Source of the DNA: BOG-994 sp049514215
GTDB lineage: Bacteria > Pseudomonadota > Gammaproteobacteria > Burkholderiales > Burkholderiaceae_D
NCBI GenBank assembly: GCA_049514215.1
Contig: JBEKVI010000001.1
Location: 124,001-188,000, forward strand
Direction: 5' to 3'
Length of the DNA stretch: 64,000 nucleotides
Positions within the stretch are counted from its first letter, which is position 1; the number at the start of each line of letters is the position of its first letter. Shown here in pieces: positions 17,547-28,297 of this stretch. Below the pieces are notes generated by a model. It made no database searches. It was not told the origin of the DNA and was given only the letters and a program-made list of their open reading frames with translations. The translations under genes were made by a program, and so were the position numbers.

Positions 17547-18491
17547 ATGCGCGTCGCCTTTATAGCTGATCCGCTGGATTCGTTCAAAACGTACAAGGAC
17601 TCGACCTTCGCGATGATGGTCGAGGTGAACCGACGCGACCACGAGATCTGGTTCTTCGAGCAGGCCGAGATCGAGCGCGAGCCGTCGGGCCTCGTCCGCG
17701 CGCACGCCGCGCGACTCCAGCTGACGGGCCGGCCGAAGGACTGGTACGCTCTCGAGCCGCGCGTCTGGATGGCGTTGCGCGAGTTTGACGCGATCGTCAT
17801 GCGCAAGGATCCCCCCTTTGACATGGAATACGTCTACTCGACCTATCTTCTCGAACTGGCTGAGCAACAGGGTGCACGCGTGTTCAATCGTCCGCGTGCG
17901 ATTCGCGACCATAACGAGAAGATGGCGATACTCGGATTCGAGCAGTTCGTGGCTCCGACTCTGGTGACCCGCGACAATCAGCGGCTGCGCGCGTTTCATG
18001 CCGAGCACCAAGACATCATCATCAAGCCCCTGGATGGAATGGGTGGCACAGGCGTGTTCCGAGTGCGTGAAGACGAGTTAAATCTGGGTGCGATCATCGA
18101 GAGCGTCTCGGTCGAAGGGACGCGCACGGTCATGGCGCAGCGCTATATCCCCGAGATCGTAGAGGGGGACAAGCGGATCCTGCTGATCGGGGGAGAGCCG
18201 GTACCCTACTGCCTGGCCCGTATCCCGCAGGGCAAGGAGATTCGCGGCAACCTGGCTCAAGGCGGGGTCGGACGCGCGCAGAAGCTATCCGCGCGCGATC
18301 TCGAAATCGCCGCCACGCTTGCCCCGGTTCTCCTCGAACGTGGCCTGTTACTTGTCGGAATCGATGTGATCGGCGACTATCTGACCGAGGTCAACGTCAC
18401 CAGTCCCACCTGTTTCCAGGAGATTACCGAGCAAACCGGTTATCCCGTGGCCAAGCGCTTCGTCGATGCGCTCGAGACCGCGCTACACTGA
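17547..18491 (+). CDS. gshB: Glutathione synthetase GshB
   Basis: A 314-residue ATP-grasp enzyme, the usual GshB length. It starts MRVAFIADPLDSFKTYKDST and contains VMRKDPPFDMEYVYSTYLLE, KPLDGMGGTGVFRV (ATP-binding loop), GGEPVPYCLARIPQGKEIRGNLAQGG and the metal-binding IGDYLTEVNVTSPTC. It joins gamma-glutamylcysteine and glycine to glutathione. It is coupled to gshA upstream, and 25 bases separate its stop from the next small gene. Confidence 0.97.
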   Translation: MRVAFIADPLDSFKTYKDSTFAMMVEVNRRDHEIWFFEQAEIEREPSGLVRAHAARLQLTGRPKDWYALEPRVWMALREFDAIVMRKDPPFDMEYVYSTYLLELAEQQGARVFNRPRAIRDHNEKMAILGFEQFVAPTLVTRDNQRLRAFHAEHQDIIIKPLDGMGGTGVFRVREDELNLGAIIESVSVEGTRTVMAQRYIPEIVEGDKRILLIGGEPVPYCLARIPQGKEIRGNLAQGGVGRAQKLSARDLEIAATLAPVLLERGLLLVGIDVIGDYLTEVNVTSPTCFQEITEQTGYPVAKRFVDALETALH

Positions 18492-18516
18492 GGCGTTCGA
18501 CTCCATGGAGAAGGAA

Positions 18517-18777
18517 ATGAACCGTGATGTAGAGGCGATCGCCCGTCCACCTTCGGAGAGCGATACCGAGGCGGCGATCAATGAGGCGGCGATCAATGAG
18601 GCGACCGCCCGCCTAGTCAACCGGGCCGTAGAAAAACAGGCACGCAACGCGGCCCACGAGGAACAACGCCGCCAGGCATTGGAGCGGCGCGTCTGGCGCT
18701 GGGCCCTCGTGGCGTTATTGGGTCTTTGTGTTCTTGGGATGATCTTTACCGGGCTGTCGCGCCTGCACCTACTGTGA
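18517..18777 (+). CDS. Small single-pass membrane protein, unrecognised
   Basis: About 86 residues from ATG 18517, preceded by GGAGAAGGA as a ribosome binding site. The first two thirds are charged and predicted helical, including a repeated AAINE unit encoded by a 15-base tandem repeat. A C-terminal membrane helix (about residues 64-82, ALVALLGLCVLGMIFTGL) leaves almost no residues after it, like a tail-anchored protein. The stop overlaps the GTG of the mannose-type EIIA gene by four bases, so it is in the gsh-pts operon. I do not recognise a family; a role in tethering or regulating the PTS proteins is only a guess from the position. Confidence 0.65.
   Translation: MNRDVEAIARPPSESDTEAAINEAAINEATARLVNRAVEKQARNAAHEEQRRQALERRVWRWALVALLGLCVLGMIFTGLSRLHLL
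18568..18603 (+). repeat. 15-base tandem repeat inside the small membrane protein gene
   Basis: The unit GAGGCGGCGATCAAT occurs twice in succession and then begins a third time. It encodes E-A-A-I-N in frame, so gain or loss of one copy would alter the protein by five residues without a frameshift. Confidence 0.9.
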
Positions 18778-19286
18778 GCCAATCATCCACCGCTCCGATC
18801 GGCATCCTCCTGATCGGACATACTCCCCTCGCGTCGGCGCTCATGCGCTGCGCCTCGCATGTCTATGGCAGCGACCCCCCTGCCGTGAAAGCGGTCGATG
18901 TCACACCGGATTGCGACCCGCCGCGGGTTCTGCAACGGGTCAAAGAGGAAGTCAAGGCTCTGGATCAGGGCCGAGGAGTCCTGGTTCTGACGGACCTGTT
19001 TGGCGCGACGCCGGGCAATATTGCCGCGCAGCTGGCCGATGCGGGGCGGGTCGAAGTGCTCACCGGGGTGAATCTGCCGATGCTCTTGCGCGTTCTCACC
19101 TATCGAGACTCCTCGACCTTGGAGGGACTAATCGACAAGGCCACGAGCGGAGCGACCGCGGGTGTGATGAAGATTGCCTCGACCGCCCCGCACATCCAGG
19201 CGGCTTTAGCCCCGTCTGCGCCGGCGGAAAGCGCCAACCAGGATGGAGCAGATCATGCCCTCGCGCGATTGCGTGATCAGCAATAA
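18774..19286 (+). CDS. PTS EIIA component, mannose/fructose (Man) family
   Basis: About 170 residues from GTG 18774. It matches EIIA-Man: GILLIGHTPLASALMRC carries the phosphorylated His (H16), and LVLTDLFGATPGNIAA and GVNLPMLLRVL are family signatures. In betaproteobacteria this protein is encoded with HPr and EI but without EIIB and EIIC, suggesting a regulatory phosphate acceptor rather than a sugar transporter. The C-terminus (about 30 residues after the domain) is Ala/Ser-rich, and its end overlaps ptsH by 32 bases. Confidence 0.9.
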   Translation: MSQSSTAPIGILLIGHTPLASALMRCASHVYGSDPPAVKAVDVTPDCDPPRVLQRVKEEVKALDQGRGVLVLTDLFGATPGNIAAQLADAGRVEVLTGVNLPMLLRVLTYRDSSTLEGLIDKATSGATAGVMKIASTAPHIQAALAPSAPAESANQDGADHALARLRDQQ

Positions 19287-19524
19287 ACTGGGGCTGCACG
19301 CGCGTGCCTCGGCTAAGCTCACACAGCTGGCCACGCGCTTTCAAAGCGAGGTCTGGATGACTCGAAACGGGCGCCGGGTCAATGCCAAGAGCATCATGGG
19401 CGTCATGATGTTGGCTGCGGGCAAGGGCAGTACCGTGACCCTCGACGTCACGGGCCCCGACGAGGAAGCCGCGATGGACGCGCTGGTCGCCCTGATCGAC
19501 AACAAGTTCGACGAGGGTCAGTAA
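19255..19524 (+). CDS. ptsH: Phosphocarrier protein HPr
   Basis: An 89-residue HPr from ATG 19255, which has GGAG seven bases upstream; a start at 19243 adds four residues. KLGLHARASAKL contains the active-site His15, and NAKSIMGVMMLAAGKG contains Ser46, the site HPr kinase phosphorylates in many bacteria. It shuttles phosphate from EI to EIIA. No hprK gene is in the window. The gene overlaps the EIIA gene and precedes ptsI by 83 bases. Confidence 0.95.
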   Translation: MPSRDCVISNKLGLHARASAKLTQLATRFQSEVWMTRNGRRVNAKSIMGVMMLAAGKGSTVTLDVTGPDEEAAMDALVALIDNKFDEGQ

Positions 19525-19607
19525 GGCACTCCCCTGGGGCGTCAATCCCCGTGACCGCGTCGGCTCCCAGCGGTTTGTGTGTGAACCTCCAACTCTGACT
19601 ACGAGTT

Positions 19608-21344
19608 ATGGCCTTTACATTGCATGGCATTCCGGTGTCCCGCGGGATCTCGATCGGTCGGGCCCATGTCCTTGCGTCCGCCGCGCTCGAGGTGGTTCAC
19701 TATCGCATCGCTGAAGATCAGGTCGACACCGAAATCGCGCGTCTGGACGATGCGATTGCCAGCGTCGTCAATGAGCTCTATTCGGTCGCCTCGGAGCTTC
19801 CGAGCGACTCACCACCCGAGTTCTCGGCCTTAATTGAGCTGCATCGGTTGATTCTGCAGGATCCCCTGTTGTCGGAAGAGCCCCGCCGGCTCATCGCCGA
19901 GCGCCGCTACAACGCCGAATGGGCACTCACCACCCAATTGCAGGCGGCCGTCGCGCAGTTCGAAGAGATCGAAGATGCCTACATCGCGGCGCGACGCGCC
20001 GACGTCGAGCAGGTCGTCGAACGGGTCCTGAAGATCTTGACCGGGACGGCGACTCCGTTCCCCGCTCCCGCACTGGGAAACGACGACATGTTGATCGTGG
20101 CGCATGACATCGCGCCTGCCGACATGCTGCAGTTCAAGAAACGGCCCTTCGGCGGTTTTGCGACCGACCTCGGTAGCGCGACCTCGCATACGGCGATCGT
20201 CGCGCGCAGCCTCGACATTCCGGCCATCGTCGGTCTGAGCTCGGCTTCGCGCCTCATCCGCCAGGATGAGTGGATCATCATCGATGGAGATGCAGGAATC
20301 CTGATCGTCGATCCCAGTCCGATCGTCTTGCAGGAATACCAGCTGAAGCGACGCGATGCCGAGATCCAGCGCGAAAAGCTCCGGCGTCTGAGCTCCATGC
20401 CTTCCCGCACGCTCGATGACGTTCCCATTGCGCTGCTGGCCAACATTGAGCTCCCGGCGGACTGCGCGATGGCCAACGATGTGGGCGCAACCGGTATCGG
20501 CCTTTATCGGACCGAGTTTCTGTTTATGAATCGCCACGGTGACCTGCCGGACGAACAGGAACAGTTCGAAGCCTATCGCGCCGTCGTCGACGCCATGGCC
20601 GAACGGGTTGTGACCATCCGTACGCTCGATATCGGGGCCGACAAGCCCCTGGATGCGGAGGCGCCATCGAACGCGGCCAATCCGGCATTGGGCCTGCGCG
20701 CGATCCGTTACTGTCTGGCCGAGCCCCAGATGTTTCTGACGCAATTGCGGGCCATCCTGCGGGCCTCGGCGTTTGGCCCGGTGCAGCTTTTAATCCCGAT
20801 GATCGCGCATCTGCACGAGATTGATCAAACCCTCACGCTCATCGCCCAGGCGCGCGAACAGCTCGAAAAGCGTCATATCGCGTTCGATCCGAACATGAAG
20901 ATCGGCGGCATGATCGAGATCCCTGCCGCCGCGTTAAGCCTGTCCGGATTTCTGAAGCGCTTGGATTTTCTGTCTATCGGCACCAATGATCTCATCCAGT
21001 ACACGCTCGCCATCGACCGTACCGACAACACGGTGGCGCATCTCTACGATCCATTACACCCGGCAGTCCTGCACCTGGTCGCCCAAACCATCCAGGCCGG
21101 TGAACGCGCCGGCGTGCCGGTTGCGGTGTGCGGGGAAATGGCAGGAGATCCGGCATTTGCGAGGCTTCTGCTGGGGATGGGCTTGCGCGAGTTTTCAATG
21201 CACCCTGCGCAAATCCTCTCAGTCAAGCAGGAGATCCTGCGAGCCGATCTTTCCCGGTGCCGGGTCATGGCAAAGAAGGTCCTCGCGAGTTCGGACCCCG
21301 GAAAGATCCGGGCCCTGCTCGAAGTCCTTCCTCCGCGAGACTAG
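19608..21344 (+). CDS. ptsI: PTS enzyme I (phosphoenolpyruvate-protein phosphotransferase)
   Basis: A 578-residue EI of normal length. The phosphohistidine lies in GSATSHTAIVARSLDIPA (H194), the PEP-binding domain has TGIGLYRTEFLFMNR and FLSIGTNDLIQYTLAIDRTDN, and the catalytic Cys is in VAVCGEMAGDP (C508). It takes phosphate from PEP and passes it to HPr. With EIIA-Man and HPr it makes a complete phosphate relay lacking a permease. The spacer before it (19525-19607) has no clear terminator, so it is probably in the same transcript. Confidence 0.96.
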   Translation: MAFTLHGIPVSRGISIGRAHVLASAALEVVHYRIAEDQVDTEIARLDDAIASVVNELYSVASELPSDSPPEFSALIELHRLILQDPLLSEEPRRLIAERRYNAEWALTTQLQAAVAQFEEIEDAYIAARRADVEQVVERVLKILTGTATPFPAPALGNDDMLIVAHDIAPADMLQFKKRPFGGFATDLGSATSHTAIVARSLDIPAIVGLSSASRLIRQDEWIIIDGDAGILIVDPSPIVLQEYQLKRRDAEIQREKLRRLSSMPSRTLDDVPIALLANIELPADCAMANDVGATGIGLYRTEFLFMNRHGDLPDEQEQFEAYRAVVDAMAERVVTIRTLDIGADKPLDAEAPSNAANPALGLRAIRYCLAEPQMFLTQLRAILRASAFGPVQLLIPMIAHLHEIDQTLTLIAQAREQLEKRHIAFDPNMKIGGMIEIPAAALSLSGFLKRLDFLSIGTNDLIQYTLAIDRTDNTVAHLYDPLHPAVLHLVAQTIQAGERAGVPVAVCGEMAGDPAFARLLLGMGLREFSMHPAQILSVKQEILRADLSRCRVMAKKVLASSDPGKIRALLEVLPPRD

Positions 21345-21375
21345 ATGAAGCGCCGTCCTCTTGCTCGATTCGTCA

Positions 21376-21395
21376 ACACCTCCAAAGGAGGGTGT
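21376..21395 (+). terminator. Possible weak terminator hairpin after ptsI
   Basis: ACACCTCC and GGAGGGTGT form an imperfect stem of eight pairs with one bulge around a three-base loop. There is no T tract after it, so it could be a factor-dependent terminator, a transcript-stabilising hairpin or chance. Confidence 0.3.
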
Positions 21396-21520
21396 GATCG
21401 CTCCACGCGCGCGCTTGCCGACGCGCCTACAGGCTTCTCGTACACGGGGATCCACGCGGCGCGCGAGCGGGACAGGCGTTCTGCTTGTGGCAAACTAAAT
21501 CACCCGTCACTTTCCTCGCA

Positions 21521-24034
<2,514 letters not shown>

Positions 24035-24046
24035 CGGGGCGTTGTT

Positions 24047-24706
24047 ATGCGGGTGTTGCTGGTCGAGGACGACGCGATGATTGGAGAGGGCGTGCGCCAA
24101 GGCCTGCGCCAGGATGGATTCGCCGTCGACTGGGTCTCCGACGGCAATGCAGCCGAGTTGGCCTTGACCGCCGAGGCCTACGACCTCCTGCTTTTGGATC
24201 TGGGGCTGCCGCGCAAGTCGGGGCTTGAGGTGCTAAAGGGCCTGCGCGGGCGAGGGCAGTCGCTACCCGTGCTCGTGATCACGGCGCGCGACGCGGTCGC
24301 CGACCGCGTCGCGGGACTGGACGCGGGTGCAGACGACTATCTTGTCAAGCCATTCGATCTGGATGAACTGGGAGCCCGGATCCGAGCGCTGATGCGGCGC
24401 CACGCAGGTCGACCGGAACCGGTGGTGCGAATCGCCAATCTCACCATCAATCCTGCGACGCACGTGGTCACCCTCGATGAGAGCCCTGTCGCCTTGTCGG
24501 CGCGTGAGTTCGCACTCCTCATGGCGCTCGTCGAGCGTCCCGGCGCGGTCTTGTCGCGCGGGCAGCTCGAAGAAAAGGTCTATGGTTGGGGTGAGGAGGT
24601 TGGCAGCAACACCATCGAGGTCCACATTCACGCGCTGCGCAAGAAACTGGGTGCAGGTCTGATCCGCAATGTGCGCGGGGTAGGCTACACCGTGGCGCAG
24701 CACTGA
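24047..24706 (+). CDS. OmpR-family response regulator, QseB/PmrA-like
   Basis: A 219-residue regulator: receiver domain (residues 1-115) with acidic pocket VEDD, phosphoacceptor Asp51 in LLLLDLGLPRKSG and switch Lys in DDYLVKPFD; then a winged helix (125-218) with LSAREFALLMALVERPGAVLSR and NTIEVHIHALRKKLG. The sequence resembles QseB and PmrA. It sits 11 bases before its kinase. A perfect PmrA-type box lies at the end of the kinase gene, before degP, and is its likely target. Confidence 0.93.
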   Translation: MRVLLVEDDAMIGEGVRQGLRQDGFAVDWVSDGNAAELALTAEAYDLLLLDLGLPRKSGLEVLKGLRGRGQSLPVLVITARDAVADRVAGLDAGADDYLVKPFDLDELGARIRALMRRHAGRPEPVVRIANLTINPATHVVTLDESPVALSAREFALLMALVERPGAVLSRGQLEEKVYGWGEEVGSNTIEVHIHALRKKLGAGLIRNVRGVGYTVAQH

Positions 24707-24717
24707 GGGCGCAGTCC

Positions 24718-26076
24718 ATGTCGATTCAGCGTCGCCTGCTCTTCTGGCTCTTGGCCGTCCTTGTGGGAGGAGCGGCGGCGACCGGCGCGATCGTCTACCG
24801 CGAGGCGCGCGAAGAGGCCAATGTTCTTTTCGACTACCAGCTCAAGCAAGTTGCTCAATCCCTGCCCTCACAGGCCTTTCGCGGCCTTACGACCCCGCAT
24901 AGCGGATTGCCCGGCGTGGAAGACGGGGTCGTGGTGCAGATTTGGAGCCTGCAGGGCGAGAGGCTCTACCTGTCGCATCCCGACGCCCACCTGCCCGGGC
25001 GGGCTGAATTGGGTTTTGCCACGACGCACACCGACGGAGGCGACTGGCGGGTCTACAGCGCGCTCTATGAGGATGTCGTCATCCAAGTGGCCCAACCCAT
25101 GCGCGTGCGACGGGAACTCGCCGCCGCGGTGGCGCTGCGCACCGTCTTGCCCCTGCTGCTCGTTCTTCCGGTTCTCGGGGTGCTGATCTGGTACACCGTC
25201 GGGCGCGGGATGCGGCCGGTACGACAGGTCGCCCGCGAAGTCGGACAGCGCAGCCCCCAAGCACTCGATCCCTTGCCCGAGAAGGGCCTGCCTGACGAGA
25301 TCCGACCTGTCGTCGCCGCCCTTAATGGCCTCCTGAGCCGATTGGATCGTGCTTTAGCCTCGCAGCGTGACTTTATCGCCGATGCTGCCCATGAATTGCG
25401 CTCGCCTCTGACGGCACTGCAACTGCAGGTGCAATTGGCCGAACGCGCCCATTCTGAAGTCGATCGCAAACAAAGCCTTGAGGCGGTGCGCGCCGGACTA
25501 ACGCGTGCGGCACATCTGGTCGAACAGTTGTTGGCGTTGGCCCGCGTCGAGCCCGAAGCCGGCCCGCTCAAGACCGAAGCGGTCGATCTGGGCGAACTCG
25601 CCAGGTCGGTCGTCGCCGAGTTCACCCCGCTGGCCTTGGAACGCAATATCGATTTGGGAGTGGCGCAATCAGATCCCGCGCGCATCGCGGGGGATCCGGA
25701 GGCGCTGCGCGTGCTGGTGCGCAATCTCGTGGACAACGCTCTGCGCTTTGCTCCGCCCGCAACGCGCGTGGACGTGGAGACTTATAAGAGGGCGAATCAG
25801 AGTATGTTGCGCGTCACCGACGCGGGCCCTGGCATACCCTATGCGGAGCGAAGTCGCGTCTTCGACCGTTTTTACCGCGGCAGCAAGCCCGGAGTCACCG
25901 GCAGCGGGCTCGGACTGGCAATCGTGCGCAACATCGTCGAGCGGCATGCGGCGCACATTACTTTGGGTGACCGGGAGGACGGCCAGGAGGGCCTGGTTGT
26001 CGAGGTCGGATTTCCCGAGCCTCCCGCCGCGCCCGAGCTTACGGCAGAACGCCGCGTGGCCTTAAGTCTGCCTTAA
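24718..26076 (+). CDS. Sensor histidine kinase, QseC/PmrB-like
   Basis: A 452-residue kinase with two membrane helices (about residues 7-28 and 143-163) flanking a periplasmic sensor domain of some 110 residues. A HAMP-like linker follows. The H-box is FIADAAHELRSPLTAL (His225), the N-box NLVDNALRFAPP, and the G-boxes DAGPGIPYAERSRVF and GSGLGLAIV. It phosphorylates the adjacent response regulator. Its last codons overlap a CTTAAG-N5-CTTAAG box, so the coding end doubles as regulatory DNA for degP. The stimulus is unknown; QseC/PmrB relatives sense cations, metals or cell-envelope signals. Confidence 0.93.
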   Translation: MSIQRRLLFWLLAVLVGGAAATGAIVYREAREEANVLFDYQLKQVAQSLPSQAFRGLTTPHSGLPGVEDGVVVQIWSLQGERLYLSHPDAHLPGRAELGFATTHTDGGDWRVYSALYEDVVIQVAQPMRVRRELAAAVALRTVLPLLLVLPVLGVLIWYTVGRGMRPVRQVAREVGQRSPQALDPLPEKGLPDEIRPVVAALNGLLSRLDRALASQRDFIADAAHELRSPLTALQLQVQLAERAHSEVDRKQSLEAVRAGLTRAAHLVEQLLALARVEPEAGPLKTEAVDLGELARSVVAEFTPLALERNIDLGVAQSDPARIAGDPEALRVLVRNLVDNALRFAPPATRVDVETYKRANQSMLRVTDAGPGIPYAERSRVFDRFYRGSKPGVTGSGLGLAIVRNIVERHAAHITLGDREDGQEGLVVEVGFPEPPAAPELTAERRVALSLP

Positions 26077-26093
26077 GTTCGCGGTCCTAGGAT
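26061..26093 (+). promoter_or_regulatory. PmrA/QseB-type operator and promoter before degP
   Basis: CTTAAG at 26061-26066 and 26072-26077 are perfect direct repeats with five bases between them, the binding-site form described for PmrA and close relatives. A TAGGAT that could serve as -10 lies at 26088-26093, ten bases beyond, so the box occupies the -35 region. The second repeat contains the TAA stop of the kinase gene. The role is inferred from the motif and its position. Confidence 0.7.
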
Positions 26094-26136
26094 GCGACTG
26101 TGGCATCAAGCGACTTCCCTCTAGGAGACTTTTCAA

Positions 26137-27618
26137 ATGAGACTTAAGCTACTTACGCAGCGCCTCGCGGCGGCCGGGATCATCGCCGCAGCGGGGTTCG
26201 GCCTGGCCCACTACGACGTACTCGGCCTCGGATCGGCCCATGCAGCGGCCCCCACGGTGGTTCAGGCGGCCGCCGTCCCGCCTGCGGCCGTCACGAGCAA
26301 CAGTGCCGCCGTCACCCTGCCCAACTTCACGACGCTCGTGCAGCGCTTTGGACCGGCCGTGGTCAATATCACCGTCACTGCGCGTCAGCAGCAGACAGGA
26401 TTTAACATGGGCGGCGGCCCGAACTCGGATGATCCCTTCTTTCAGTTTTTCAAGGGAATACCAGGCTTTACGATGCCCCCCAGGGGTGACCGCGTGGTCC
26501 ATGGCCTGGGTTCGGGATTCATCGTCAGTCCCGACGGCTACATCATGACCAACGCGCACGTGGTCTCGGGAGCGACCGAGGTGACGGTCAAGCTGACCGA
26601 CCGGCGCGAGTACAAGGCCAAAGTGATCGGCGCCGACAAGAAGAGCGATATCGCGGTCATCAAGATCGACGCGAAGAATCTCCCCGTGGTGACCCTGGGC
26701 AATGCCGACGCCGTTCAGGTCGGGGAATGGGTATTGGCCATCGGCTCGCCGTTTGGCTTCGAGAATTCGGTCACCTCGGGGATCGTCAGTGCCAAAGGAC
26801 GTCCCCTCCCGGACGACAGCTATACGCCGTTCATCCAGACGGACGTTCCCGTAAACCCGGGCAATTCCGGTGGACCGCTGTTTAACATGAATGGCGACGT
26901 AATCGGGATCAATTCGCAGATCTTCTCCGAGACCGGGGGCTATCAAGGACTGTCATTTGCGATTCCCATCAACATCGCCGTGAAAGTCAAAGATGATTTG
27001 ATCGCTCACGGCAAGGTGACGCGCGGCCGGCTTGGCGTGACCATTCAAGAGGTGAATCAGCAGCTCGCGAATTCGTTTGGACTGCCGCGACCAATGGGCG
27101 CACTCGTGAGCGAGGTGCAAAGCGATGGGCCGGCAGCGAATTCGGGACTGAAGGCGGGAGACGTGATCACGCAGATCAACGGGCGAGCCGTCGAACGCTC
27201 TGCAGACCTTCCGGCCGTGGTCTCCGAATTAAAGCCGGGTAGCCGTGCGCAGCTGCAGGTCTACCGCCAGGGTAAACCGACCGATATCGCGGTGACCATC
27301 GGCGAGCTCTCCGATACGAAGGATGTAGCGGCAGCGCAGCCTGCGGCCGACCATGGTCGCCTTGGTCTTGCTCTTCGACCCCTGGCACCCGAAGAGCGTG
27401 CGCAGTTGGGGGGCGAGGGCGGTCTGCTCGTGGAACAGGTGAGCGGCCCGGCCCAGGCGGCGGGTGTGCAGCCAGGCGATGTGGTCTTGGCGGTCAACGG
27501 CACACCGGTACGCTCGATCGAGCAGTTGCGCTCGGTCGTCAACAAGGCCACCGACAATGTGGCACTTCTGATCCAGCGTCAAGGCAACAAGCTTTTTGTG
27601 CCGATTGACCTCGGCTAA
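26137..27618 (+). CDS. degP: Periplasmic serine protease/chaperone of the DegP/HtrA family
   Basis: A 493-residue protein with a signal peptide (about residues 1-35), a trypsin-like domain and two PDZ domains (about 290-380 and 400-490). The catalytic triad is His141 (TNAHVVSG), Asp171 (KKSDIAVIK) and Ser244 (NPGNSGGPLFN). A flexible segment with GFNMGGGPNSDDPFFQFFKG corresponds to the LA loop. It degrades or refolds damaged envelope proteins. AGGAGA lies eight bases before the ATG. It is preceded by the two-component pair and its box, implying induction by that system. It could equally be called DegQ or MucD. Confidence 0.94.
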   Translation: MRLKLLTQRLAAAGIIAAAGFGLAHYDVLGLGSAHAAAPTVVQAAAVPPAAVTSNSAAVTLPNFTTLVQRFGPAVVNITVTARQQQTGFNMGGGPNSDDPFFQFFKGIPGFTMPPRGDRVVHGLGSGFIVSPDGYIMTNAHVVSGATEVTVKLTDRREYKAKVIGADKKSDIAVIKIDAKNLPVVTLGNADAVQVGEWVLAIGSPFGFENSVTSGIVSAKGRPLPDDSYTPFIQTDVPVNPGNSGGPLFNMNGDVIGINSQIFSETGGYQGLSFAIPINIAVKVKDDLIAHGKVTRGRLGVTIQEVNQQLANSFGLPRPMGALVSEVQSDGPAANSGLKAGDVITQINGRAVERSADLPAVVSELKPGSRAQLQVYRQGKPTDIAVTIGELSDTKDVAAAQPAADHGRLGLALRPLAPEERAQLGGEGGLLVEQVSGPAQAAGVQPGDVVLAVNGTPVRSIEQLRSVVNKATDNVALLIQRQGNKLFVPIDLG

Positions 27619-27633
27619 ATGCAGCACGGGCAA

Positions 27634-27676
27634 GGCCGGGGCGTTCTTCGAGCGGATCTTTTGAGCTACCCCGGCC
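27634..27676 (+). repeat. Inverted repeat between degP and the next small gene
   Basis: GGCCGGGG at 27634-27641 pairs perfectly with CCCCGGCC at 27669-27676, leaving a 27-base loop. There is no T tract after it, so it might be an RNA processing or stability element rather than a terminator. Confidence 0.5.
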
Positions 27677-27706
27677 GAGAATGCCTCTTTTACTAGGAGA
27701 ACAACG

Positions 27707-28129
27707 ATGAACAAACATGTGCGGGTGACGGCCCTTGGGGCCGCCCTCTTCCTTTGCGGCGCGTTGGGCACCGCTTCCGCCGCCCCCCTGGTTGAGCAAC
27801 ATGCCGGTTCGATCGCCTATGTGACGGGCGGGGTCGGTGATTCCGAGGACGCGGCGATAAAGCAGATGATGCCTCAGTACTCTGTCTCGATGACTTTCGC
27901 CGAACGTCAGGGTGATAAGGCCGTCTACCTTGCGGACGTTCCGGTTTCGGTGCGCGATTCCAACGGCCAGACGGTGCTCAATATCAAGACCAACGGACCG
28001 TACCTGCTCGTGAGGCTGCCTGCGGGCCGCTACACGCTCGAAGCGTCCCATCAAGGGCGCACGGAGTCGCGCAGCATCAGTGTTACCTCCGCTCATTCGT
28101 CCCAAGCCGTGGTCTTCGAGTGGTCCTAG
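27707..28129 (+). CDS. Small exported protein with carboxypeptidase-regulatory-like beta fold
   Basis: A 140-residue protein with a good signal peptide (cleavage near ASAAPLV, residue about 26) and AGGAGA ahead of the ATG. The mature part contains VPVSVRDSNGQTVLNIKTNGPYLL and LPAGRYTLEASHQGRTESRSI, the pattern of small beta-sandwich domains found in regulatory parts of carboxypeptidases. No enzyme motif is visible. Its position behind degP, probably under the same control, suggests an envelope stress role, which is inference only. Confidence 0.7.
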   Translation: MNKHVRVTALGAALFLCGALGTASAAPLVEQHAGSIAYVTGGVGDSEDAAIKQMMPQYSVSMTFAERQGDKAVYLADVPVSVRDSNGQTVLNIKTNGPYLLVRLPAGRYTLEASHQGRTESRSISVTSAHSSQAVVFEWS

Positions 28130-28183
28130 CGGGGCGCCGGTTTGACGCGCTTCCATCGATGGGCTAACCTTTTATTACATTCA

Positions 28184-28296
28184 AGCGCCGATTTGATCGT
28201 TCCCGGGCGAGCCGGGAATCAGCTTGCGGGCGCTCGGGTCATCCCACGTCACCGTGGTGGACCGCGAAATAAATACGGCTAAAGCGAAGGGGTCCG
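28184..28296 (+). ncRNA. SAM-II-like riboswitch before metX, with two inserted hairpins
   Basis: The order of conserved SAM-II elements is present. Stem P1 is AGCGCC (28184-28189) with GGCGCT (28229-28234). Loop 1 begins GATTTGA and ends GCTTGC just before the second P1 strand. The distal part is ATAAAT-acg-GCTAAA (28269-28283), the same arrangement (ATAAAT, three bases, GCTAAA) as in the well-studied marine metX SAM-II RNA. Two hairpins are inserted: TTCCCGG/CCGGGAA in loop 1 (28200-28218), and CCACG/CGTGG flanked by GGTC/GACC (28237-28263) between P1 and the distal loop. The downstream gene makes a methionine precursor, the standard target. A terminator follows at once. Confidence 0.7.
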
Positions 28297-28297
28297 A

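Noticed and set aside
28251..28268. CCGTGGTGG as a second P1 strand of a classical SAM-II element
   Set aside because: The GTGGTG sequence resembles the P1 start of some SAM-II RNAs but lacks the ATTTG that must follow. The P1 pair at 28184/28229 with the correct flanking blocks fits better.
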